35,952 bases of DNA, from contig JAFXUX010000025.1 of assembly GCA_017524805.1 (NCBI GenBank), forward strand, positions 1 through 35,952, written 5' to 3'. This DNA is from Candidatus Methanomethylophilaceae archaeon (lineage in GTDB: Archaea > Thermoplasmatota > Thermoplasmata > Methanomassiliicoccales > Methanomethylophilaceae). How positions within the stretch are numbered: the first letter of the stretch is position 1; each line of letters opens with the position of its first letter. Positions 15,943-22,908 of this stretch are shown here, piece by piece. Position numbers and translations under genes: made by a program. The notes beneath the pieces were generated by a model. That model had not been told where the DNA came from. It saw nothing but the letters and a program-made list of their open reading frames with translations, and did not search any database.

Positions 15943-17427
15943 ATGAAAGCAGTTCAGTACCCTGGAAAAATCAAAGCGGCCGGATTGAAACTCACCATGT
16001 TCACTCAGGACGACCTTGAGTCCATCGACAAAGCCACCAGGGACGTTCTCTGGAACTACGGAGTCCAGGTTTCCGACGACGAAGCCAGGCACATCTTCGA
16101 GGACAACGGTTGCATCGTGGACTACCAGACCAACATGGTCAGGATCCCCGACTTCCTGCTCAACAGGGCTCTCGCCAGCGCTCCCAAGACCTTCTACCTC
16201 TACGGAAGAGACGACGAGCACACCGTCGAGCAGACCTGGAAAGGACGCGTCCACTTCACCAACTTCGGAACCGGAATCCAGATGTGCGACTATCTCGGCG
16301 ACAACAAATACGAGACCCGCGACTCCAACGACGCGGACCTCGCCAAGACCGCCATCCTGTGCGACTGGGCAGAGGGAATCAGCTACTTCTCCCTCTCAGT
16401 TTCCGCAAGGGACTGGGCAGGAGTCGGAGCCGAAGACGTCCACGAGCTGTACACCTCGATCGCCAACACCGTGAAGCACTTCCATCACATCGATCCCGTG
16501 GCCGACCACGTCAAATACTACTGGGAGATCCTCAAAGCGTATTACGGAGGAGACGAGAAGAAAGCCCGCGACAGGCCTCTCATGTCCATGCTCGTGTGCC
16601 CCACCTCCCCTCTAGAGCTCAGCTACAACGCATGCCAGGTCATCATCCAGGGTGCCAGATACGGAATCCCCGTGAACGTCCTGTCCATGGCCATGGCCGG
16701 AGCGTCTTCGTCCATCCACCTTGCGGGAACCCTCGTCACCCACAACGCCGAGATTCTTTCCGGTATCATCCTCGCTGAGCTGGCGAAACCCGGTGCGGCC
16801 GTCTTCTACGGATCTTCCACCACCTGTTTCGACCTCATGCATGGAACCGCCCCCGTCGGAGCCCCCGAACTCGGAATGATCTCCGCTGGTGTGGCCAAAC
16901 TCGGACAGTACTACGGACTGCCCGTGTTCGTCGCCGGAAACTAGACCGACGCCAAAGTCCCCGACTCTCAGGCCGCCCACGAGAAGACCATCACCTCGTT
17001 CCTGCCCCACATGGCCGGTGCCAACTCCATCTACGGAAGCGGAATGCTCGAGCTCGGACAGACTTTCTCCCTTGAGCAGCTCGTCATAGACAACGACATC
17101 ATCAACATGGAGAGGAGAGCCCTCGAGGGAATCCCCGTCACCGATGAGACCCTTGCCGTCGACGTCATCAAGGAAGTCGGAGTCGGAAACGACTTCATCG
17201 GACACCCCACCACCATGGAGAACATGGAGATGCCTTCCAACCCCCTCGTCTTCAACAGAGACATGCTCGGTGACTGGAAGTCCCAGGGATCCAAATCCTG
17301 CGTGGAAGTCGCCCACGAAGTTGTTCTGGACGTCATGAAGAACCACATCGTCCCCAAGATCGACCCTGAAATCGACGCGAAGATCAGGGCTATCGTCAAG
17401 GAAGCAGACGACTCAATGAAATTCTGA
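15943..17427 (+). CDS. mttB: Trimethylamine methyltransferase MttB with in-frame amber (pyrrolysine)
   Basis: MttB moves a methyl group from trimethylamine to MttC. One TAG at 16942-16944, codon 334, lies in [21 protein letters not shown], the known pyrrolysine context of true trimethylamine MttB. Non-Pyl relatives such as the glycine betaine enzyme MtgB lack it. Readthrough gives 494 residues, the usual size. The frame is open back to 15799, overlapping the mtbB stop, but those 48 residues carry no family pattern. ATG 15943 has GGAGGA about 6 nt upstream, so it is chosen. The gene is followed after 36 bases by mttC. Confidence 0.95.
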
Positions 17428-17463
17428 TTTAATAAACGACTTAATTTGAAGGAGGAAACAAAC

Positions 17464-18111
17464 ATGTCACTTTGCGACGACGCAAAAGCAGCAGTAATGA
17501 CTTACAACAACAAGAAGGCCGTCGAGGTCGCCAAACAGGCTATCGCCGAGGATTTCGACATCGTCGAGCTCATCGAGAAGGGATTCTCCCTCGGAATGAC
17601 CGAGGTCGGAGCCCTCTTCGAGCAGAAGAAAGTTTACCTGCCCCACGTTATGGCCGCCGCGGCCGCCATGAACGCAGCTATGGACGTCCTCAACCCCGAG
17701 CTCGAGAAGCGCGGAGGAGAGGTCTCCTCTGGGCTCGGAACCGTCGTTATCTGCTCCATAGAGGGAGACATCCACTCCATCGGAAAAGACATCGTGGCCA
17801 TCATGCTGAAAGTCGCAGGATTCAAAGTCGAGAACATCGGAAGGGACGTTCCCCTCGATCAGATCGTCGAAGCCTGCAAGAAGTACCAGCCTGTCGCTGT
17901 CGGTACCTCTGCCCTCATGACCTCTACCATGGTCCACCAGAAGACCCTGGAAGAGAAGCTCAAGGCAGCCGGCGTCAGGGACTCCCTCCTGACCAACGTC
18001 GGCGGAGCACCTGTCACCCAGCAGTGGGCCGACGAAATCGGAGCCGACCTCTACACCGAGAACGCCTCCGATGCCGCCGCTAAGTTCAGCGCTGCATTCG
18101 AGAAAGAGTGA
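17464..18111 (+). CDS. mttC: Trimethylamine corrinoid protein MttC
   Basis: The 215-residue corrinoid protein is the partner of MttB. It has the helical cap, GDIHSIGKDI with His104 as axial cobalt ligand, GTSALMTSTM and GGAPVTQQW. AAGGAGGA lies about 8 nt before the ATG; the frame is open six codons further back, but those overlap the ribosome binding site. It is the last gene of mtbC-mtbB-mttB-mttC, whose order (C-B-B-C) pairs each corrinoid gene with its own methyltransferase. Confidence 0.92.
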   Translation: MSLCDDAKAAVMTYNNKKAVEVAKQAIAEDFDIVELIEKGFSLGMTEVGALFEQKKVYLPHVMAAAAAMNAAMDVLNPELEKRGGEVSSGLGTVVICSIEGDIHSIGKDIVAIMLKVAGFKVENIGRDVPLDQIVEACKKYQPVAVGTSALMTSTMVHQKTLEEKLKAAGVRDSLLTNVGGAPVTQQWADEIGADLYTENASDAAAKFSAAFEKE

Positions 18112-18132
18112 ACCTAAACCTCAATCGAAACA

Positions 18133-18160
18133 GAGGGGGCTAACCCCTCGCCTTTCTTTT
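18133..18160 (+). terminator. Terminator after mttC
   Basis: GAGGGG (18133-18138) pairs with CCCCTC (18144-18149), followed by CCTTTCTTTTT. Confidence 0.7.
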
Positions 18161-18176
18161 TCACCCGATAATAGCC

Positions 18177-18273
18177 GATCTGATTCCCATCAGATCAGTT
18201 TGCAACGAATGCGATGCGGCCGACCATTCGTTAAGTACGGGATTTTGGCGGCTGGAACGGAGCGCAGACTCCG
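18177..18273. ncRNA. Candidate structured RNA between mttC and ramA
   Basis: Three hairpins lie in a row in a fairly GC-rich, non-coding block. GATCTGAT-TCCC-ATCAGATC spans 18177-18196. AACGAATG pairs with CATTCGTT around a 13-nt loop (18204-18232). CGGAG pairs with CTCCG around 6 nt (18258-18273). The block lies after the mttC terminator and about 120 nt before the TATA-like GTTAAATATC (about 18394-18403) assigned to ramA, so it could be an independent small RNA on either strand. I recognise no known family. The rest of the 18112-18455 gap holds nothing else I can support. Confidence 0.35.
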
Positions 18274-18455
18274 AACAGATCGAATCGACGGCGGGGAGAT
18301 GCCATAGAGACGCTCAAAAGATGGCTTCAACATTTTTTTCGAGTTATATTCGATTGTTTTTGGATGCCGACGCCATTTATCATTGCAAGTCATCGTTAAA
18401 TATCGCGGAACAATACCTTTAATAATATTCTCAACGAGAAGTTTGGACTGATAAA

Positions 18456-20081
18456 ATGGCCAACTACGGAATCGCACTGGACATCGGAACTAGCGGAATG
18501 AGGTGCCAGGCCTTGGATTTGGATACGGGCGAAACTCTGGGAACCGCTATCACCCAACGCCATCCCATACCTGGGATGAATGTTATCGACCACGTGAATT
18601 TTGCGATCCAATCGGGCGAAGACATCGCCCACGGCCTGATCGTAAATGCCGCCAACAACCTCTTCGCATCGTTAGGAATCGATCTCACCCAAGTCAAAAG
18701 GATAGGGGTCTGCGGGAACACATTCCAGATGTCGCTGTTCGAGAACATCGAGATAAGGGATCTGGCATACGCAGGCAAAAATGCGCTGAAGAATATGGGC
18801 GTGATTCCTCCGGAAAGGAATGGGACAATAAGGAAAGCCGAAGAGCTCGGTCTCATCGGCCTCCCCAACGCGGAAGTCATAATACCGCCCGCTGTCACCC
18901 ACGAAATAGGCGCGGACGCGATTGCGATGCTGAAGATGACCAACATCCTCGAAGAGAAAGAGCCTGTCATCGTGGTCGACTACGGAACCAACGCCGAGAT
19001 GGCCCTCATCGTCGACGGAAAAATCTACACCGGATCCGCTGCCGCCGGGCCTGCTCTGGAAGGGCAGGAGATAGAGCGCGGGATGCTTGCCGCCCCTGGA
19101 GCGATCTCTGATGTGGATGCGGTCGAAGGCGGCTGGGAGTGCACGGTCCTCAACGATGCCATCAGGGATGTCATCGCCGACGTGGTCGATCCGACCACCG
19201 GAAAATCGGTGATCACCAGAGACCAAAGGGCGATTGGAGTCACAGGAACCGGCGTCGTCGCCGCTTTGTACTGCGGTATGTACGGAGGCCTCATCAATAC
19301 ACCCCAGATCCTGACTCCGGATGAGAAAATACATCTTCAGGATGGAGTATGCATCAGCTCCCATGACGTCGAGGAGGCTGGAAAAGCTATAGGCGCCCTC
19401 CGCGCCGGTTTCCTGACGCTCCTTCTCGAAGCTGGCCTTTGGACCGGAGACGTCAAGAAAGCATATATGTCCGGCGCCTCAGGATTGTATGTAGATGCGA
19501 TCAAAGCGTTGGGAATAGGGATGGTCTGCCCGGGCGCGACGCACCTCATACAGTTCGGGAACACTTCCATCGAGATGGCCAGGAAGGTCGCGCTAGGCCA
19601 GGTCGATCTGCTCAGACTCCGCGAATTCGCCAAGGAGCTCAGAGCCACCCATGTGATGTTCGCAACTTCGGACAATTTCAAGAACATCTATTCGATAGAA
19701 TACTCCCTCTGGTGCACCGGCATGCCTGCCGACCAGTACAACCCGATGCTAGAAATCTATGGGTATAAGCCTCTGACCGAGCCCGCCAAAGACGTAAAGG
19801 TCGAAAGGCTCGCGAAGACCGATCTCCCTGACGTCGAGAAGAGAGGGGTCATAATACTGGAGGAATCGAAGACCGTCCTCACAGGCAAGGTAGATGGATG
19901 CATCGAATGCAAGAAATGCATGAAGGCATGCCCGGAGAAAGCCATCTCCATCGTAAGGGAAAGCGACGGCGTCCACGCTTACGTAAAATCGGACAGATGT
20001 GCGGGCACCGCTTGCAGACGCTGCGAGCATGCGTGCGATGGAAGCCATCTCTCACTCAGAGAATTCCAGATCGTTCAATGA
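18456..20081 (+). CDS. ramA: RamA, ATP-dependent reductive activator of corrinoid proteins
   Basis: RamA uses ATP and low-potential electrons to reduce inactive Co(II) corrinoid back to Co(I) so MtmC, MtbC and MttC can work. The 541-residue protein has an ASKHA-type ATPase body (DIGTSGMRCQALD at the start, VVDYGTNAEMALIVDGK and SGASGLYVDAIKALG further on). A C-terminal two-cluster ferredoxin segment follows: Cys482-x2-Cys485-x2-Cys488-x3-Cys492, then Cys515-x4-Cys520-x2-Cys523-x3-Cys527. The second cluster's CxxxxCxxC spacing is non-standard but occurs in this family. It lies downstream of mttC behind a terminator and appears to have its own promoter. A weak GGGGC/GCCCC hairpin (20083-20097) follows the stop. 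Confidence 0.93.
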   Translation: MANYGIALDIGTSGMRCQALDLDTGETLGTAITQRHPIPGMNVIDHVNFAIQSGEDIAHGLIVNAANNLFASLGIDLTQVKRIGVCGNTFQMSLFENIEIRDLAYAGKNALKNMGVIPPERNGTIRKAEELGLIGLPNAEVIIPPAVTHEIGADAIAMLKMTNILEEKEPVIVVDYGTNAEMALIVDGKIYTGSAAAGPALEGQEIERGMLAAPGAISDVDAVEGGWECTVLNDAIRDVIADVVDPTTGKSVITRDQRAIGVTGTGVVAALYCGMYGGLINTPQILTPDEKIHLQDGVCISSHDVEEAGKAIGALRAGFLTLLLEAGLWTGDVKKAYMSGASGLYVDAIKALGIGMVCPGATHLIQFGNTSIEMARKVALGQVDLLRLREFAKELRATHVMFATSDNFKNIYSIEYSLWCTGMPADQYNPMLEIYGYKPLTEPAKDVKVERLAKTDLPDVEKRGVIILEESKTVLTGKVDGCIECKKCMKACPEKAISIVRESDGVHAYVKSDRCAGTACRRCEHACDGSHLSLREFQIVQ

Positions 20082-20229
20082 TGGGGCTTAATGCCCCGCA
20101 AACCCTTTCCGACATTATTATGGCCGCGCATATCGCGGATAAGCGACCACAAGCCTATTGCAGCGATTCATACCGAATTGTTGTTTATCATTAGCAATAC
20201 ATTAATATATTACTGGCCACGCTTTTATT

Positions 20230-20288
20230 TATTGAGTAATCAACATAAAGATACTTTATATATTAAAAAAATTTATTGATTAATCAAT
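20230..20288. promoter_or_regulatory. Two palindromic operator-like sites upstream of the DMT transporter
   Basis: ATTGAGTAATCAAC (20231-20244) and the perfect palindrome ATTGATTAATCAAT (20275-20288) lie with centres 44 bp apart, about four helical turns. Both lie upstream of a TATA-like AATTTTATATATTC (20336-20349), a position more typical of activation than repression. The rest of the 20098-20407 gap is AT-rich with no gene seen. Confidence 0.5.
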
Positions 20289-20407
20289 ATAATAAATACT
20301 GGATGATATTATTTAACTCTTTTTGAGGAAAACATAATTTTATATATTCTTCCAACATCTTTTAAACTTATCATCTTTACAACCAGGCTACAACTGGAGG
20401 AAATAAA

Positions 20408-21502
20408 ATGGATGTTAATGAAAAAAAGCAGCTGGACCATAAGAAGAAAGTCCGCATCGGACTTCTGATGGGTATCCTGTGTGCCCTTTATTGGGGAATA
20501 TGGTATGTTCCCGGGAATTCCGCATGGAACCTAGACATACTTCTGGAATTGCAGGATAACCTCGCAGAAACTTCCCTGAGCGGGGACATGCAGACTATCG
20601 CTGCGTGCATATTCATCACAGGTTTCAATGCGATCTTCTGTGCGCTCGTGCTATTCATCTGGAATGGCGGCCTCAAAAAACTCCCCGAATTCAAGAGGGA
20701 ACTGGTTGAGGTCAGAGGAGCCAGCAAATACTTCATGATGGCAGGTATCTGCGGAGCCTGCGCAGTTTCTGGAACTTACCTCGCGGCTTTCAACCTCAGC
20801 TCCGGGTTCGCCGCCATCGCCGGACTTTTGTATCCGATCATCGGAACCATCATGTCTGTTCTGTATCTCAAGCAGAAAGTCTCCAAGAGAGGATACCTCG
20901 CAATCATTGTCCTTCTCATCGGAGGAATCACGCTGTACGCCGGATCCATCGCTACCGGAGGAGTCACCGGCGGCGAAGGCACCAACCCCACCATCGGACT
21001 CATCGGCGGAGTCATGGCCGCAGTCGGATGGGGATTCGAAGGAGTCTGCGCAGGAAAGGCGCTTGACTTCTGCGAGCCCGATGTCGGTCTCCACCTGAGA
21101 TTCGTCTTCGAAGCCATATTCTGGGCCATTGTCATGTGCGTGCTGGCTGTCTGCGGTGTCCCCATATTCAGCACCGTCGGCGAATTCCTTGACCCCGCTA
21201 CCTTCTTCATCTTCATCCTGCTCGGACTGTCTTTCGCTTGGTGCTATGTCACCTGGTACAAGTCGTTCCCGCTGCTGGGAGTTGCTCGCGGACAGGCTGT
21301 CGGAAGCCTTTACGCCGCTTGCGCGGTCTTGTTCCTTTGCCTCTTCTGCGGGCCTCAGAGCGCGCTCGGATACACCGATGAGACGATGGCAATCATCGTC
21401 GGATCTACCATCGCAGGACTCATCATATGTCTTATCGGAAGCTTCCTGCTGGCATCGGAAGACACTGAAGGTCTCGTCTCGCTGAGAGAAAGGGGTGATT
21501 GA
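20408..21502 (+). CDS. DMT/EamA-like transporter, candidate methylamine permease
   Basis: The 364-residue protein has about ten hydrophobic helices in two similar halves, the build of the drug/metabolite transporter superfamily. The first helix has GLLMGILCALYWGIWYVPGNS. Acidic and glycine-rich stretches lie between helices, and a short charged tail ends the protein. GGAGG lies about 8 nt before the ATG. Two very small genes follow at once: a winged-helix-like protein and a one-helix peptide. Its place beside ramA and the methylamine genes, and the operator shared with the MarR-type regulator, suggest uptake of a methylated amine (an MttP-like role). The sequence alone does not identify the substrate. 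Confidence 0.75.
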   Translation: MDVNEKKQLDHKKKVRIGLLMGILCALYWGIWYVPGNSAWNLDILLELQDNLAETSLSGDMQTIAACIFITGFNAIFCALVLFIWNGGLKKLPEFKRELVEVRGASKYFMMAGICGACAVSGTYLAAFNLSSGFAAIAGLLYPIIGTIMSVLYLKQKVSKRGYLAIIVLLIGGITLYAGSIATGGVTGGEGTNPTIGLIGGVMAAVGWGFEGVCAGKALDFCEPDVGLHLRFVFEAIFWAIVMCVLAVCGVPIFSTVGEFLDPATFFIFILLGLSFAWCYVTWYKSFPLLGVARGQAVGSLYAACAVLFLCLFCGPQSALGYTDETMAIIVGSTIAGLIICLIGSFLLASEDTEGLVSLRERGD

Positions 21503-21504
21503 AT

Positions 21505-21801
21505 ATGATGGAAGGAGAACCCATCAAATTCCGCATCCTGGAACTGTTCAATGATAAGGAATGGTGGCTTCAGGACATCGTCCCCGTAATCCAGAAGGAA
21601 TACAACATGGCAGGGGACTATGGCAGAGGAGTCGTGACATACGATATCATCGAGCTTGTCTCGGCAGGATTCCTTTCCGAAGAAGAAACAAAGATCGACA
21701 CGGAAGGCACATTCTGGAAGGACCACCTCATCCACCGCTACAAAATCACGGGTTTGGGGAAGGACATGTTCCAGGAAATCGTCCACAGAGTATCAAAGTG
21801 A
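21505..21801 (+). CDS. Small winged-helix-like protein (98 aa)
   Basis: The 98-residue protein starts MMEGEPIKFRILELFNDKEWW after its first Met. It has a predicted helix-turn-helix then wing pattern (FRILELF..., LQDIVPVIQKEY, VVTYDIIELVSAGFLSEEE, HRYKITGLGKDMF) reminiscent of PadR-like or archaeal winged-helix proteins. GGGGTGATT lies 6-8 nt before ATG 21505; the TTG at 21499 is too close to that site. It sits between a transporter and a one-helix peptide, so it may regulate or bind the transporter. Function is not recognised. Confidence 0.7.
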   Translation: MMEGEPIKFRILELFNDKEWWLQDIVPVIQKEYNMAGDYGRGVVTYDIIELVSAGFLSEEETKIDTEGTFWKDHLIHRYKITGLGKDMFQEIVHRVSK

Positions 21802-21810
21802 GGTGAAAGA

Positions 21811-21954
21811 ATGGGCAACTGGGAGCAATACGTAGACACATTCTCCGAAAGCATACTTGGAGGCGATGCATCCGCCATAGTGAGCTCGATATTCATCATA
21901 GCTCTCTGTGCTTTCGGTCTCTGGAAAGCGTACAAAATTTTCAAAGAAATATGA
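21811..21954 (+). CDS. One-helix membrane peptide (47 aa)
   Basis: ATG 21811 follows GAGGTGA by 6 nt and starts a 47-codon frame ending in TGA at 21952-21954. Residues about 23-39 form a single hydrophobic helix (IVSSIFIIALCAFGLW), followed by a basic end KAYKIFKEI, so it should insert with its C-terminus inside. The strong ribosome binding site and 9-base gap from the previous stop make it a real third gene of the transporter operon. It may be a small accessory subunit of the DMT transporter; that is inference. Confidence 0.7.
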   Translation: MGNWEQYVDTFSESILGGDASAIVSSIFIIALCAFGLWKAYKIFKEI

Positions 21955-21959
21955 AAACT

Positions 21960-21980
21960 GGGGGGTTCATCCCCCCTTCT
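21960..21980 (+). terminator. Terminator of the DMT micro-operon
   Basis: Six G residues (21960-21965) pair with six C residues (21971-21976) around TTCAT, followed by TTCTTC. Confidence 0.65.
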
Positions 21981-22155
21981 TCAAGATTGAGTTTTATCTC
22001 CCGGTATTTGCGCACAGGTTCGCTTTGTCATTCGGGCGGGCGATAAAAAGGCAGTACATTGATTTGACAATAAAAATCATTAATTCATATGCATTTTTAA
22101 TTATTGAACAACCATAATCAGCAACAATTATATCGTATCCCGTCAAATTAGAATT

Positions 22156-22491
22156 ATGGAAATGATTTGGGCTTGGATCATCCTTCTGGTGGCCAGTATC
22201 ATCGAGCCGATATGGGTCACCTGCCTGGACAAATCCGAGAATTTCAAAAAGATAGGGTGGGGCATCGCCGCCGTCGTTCTGGTGCTGCTGTGCTTATACC
22301 TTCTCTCGATACCCTCTAACCCAGAGAACATCGGGCCGGGAGTCTCTTACTCCATCCTGGCGGGTATCGGAGCCGCAGGAATCGTGATCATAGGAAGGGC
22401 TCTCTACAAAGAGAAGCTCACCGCCAGGAAGATGCTGTTCATCTGCATGATCGTGGTCGGGATAATAGGTGTAAGACTGATTTCGGGGTGA
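22156..22491 (+). CDS. SMR-family small membrane transporter, second pair, subunit A
   Basis: The 111-residue four-helix SMR protein has the helix-1 motif VASIIEPIW with the key Glu17, GPGVSYSILAGIGAAG in helix 3, and a basic loop KEKLTARK before helix 4. It follows an AT-rich gap with TATA-like TTTTTAATTA near 22094-22103. The next SMR gene begins 5 bases after its stop, so the two likely make one heterodimer. It is distantly similar to the pair at 11195-11871. Confidence 0.83.
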   Translation: MEMIWAWIILLVASIIEPIWVTCLDKSENFKKIGWGIAAVVLVLLCLYLLSIPSNPENIGPGVSYSILAGIGAAGIVIIGRALYKEKLTARKMLFICMIVVGIIGVRLISG

Positions 22492-22496
22492 ATTGA

Positions 22497-22874
22497 ATGG
22501 AGATGAAAAACAAAACTGCGCTCGCATGGATACTCATCATATTGGGGGGATTCCTTCAGCTGGGATGGTCCATCGGGCTCGCATACACCGACAATTTCAC
22601 CAACATCATGTGGGACGCCATAACCATAATATTCCTTTTCCTGAGCATGATCTGTCTGGAATACCCCATGAGATTGGGCGTGCCGTTCACGACGGCCTAT
22701 GCCGTATGGATAGGCATCGGAGTGCTATTCACGGTCATCGTATCGTATGTCTTGGGCTTGGAGGACACACCCTTCAGCTTAGGCATGGGGATATGCTTGG
22801 CGCTCATCATCGGCGGGGTTGTGGGCCTCAAACTCACCCCCGTGGAATACATCGGCGACGAAAGCGGAAAATAA
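22497..22874 (+). CDS. SMR-family small membrane transporter, second pair, subunit B with Glu-to-Gln change
   Basis: The 125-residue SMR protein has four hydrophobic helices. Helix 1 reads IILGGFLQLGW, so the almost invariant proton-binding Glu of the family is Gln21 here. Its partner at 22156 keeps the Glu. In heterodimeric SMR pairs one Glu can be enough, so this subunit may be structural or set stoichiometry. GGGGTGA lies just before the ATG. A charged tail (EYIGDESGK) extends past helix 4. Substrate unknown. Confidence 0.82.
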   Translation: MEMKNKTALAWILIILGGFLQLGWSIGLAYTDNFTNIMWDAITIIFLFLSMICLEYPMRLGVPFTTAYAVWIGIGVLFTVIVSYVLGLEDTPFSLGMGICLALIIGGVVGLKLTPVEYIGDESGK

Positions 22875-22876
22875 TC

Positions 22877-22908
22877 GGGGAGGGGAAAATCCCCCGCCCC
22901 TCATTTTT
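22877..22908. terminator. Bidirectional terminator between convergent genes
   Basis: GGGGAGGGG (22877-22885) pairs with CCCCGCCCC (22892-22900) with one mismatch, followed by TCATTTTT on the plus strand and ATTATTTT on the minus strand. It serves the SMR pair and the chelatase operon. Confidence 0.7.
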
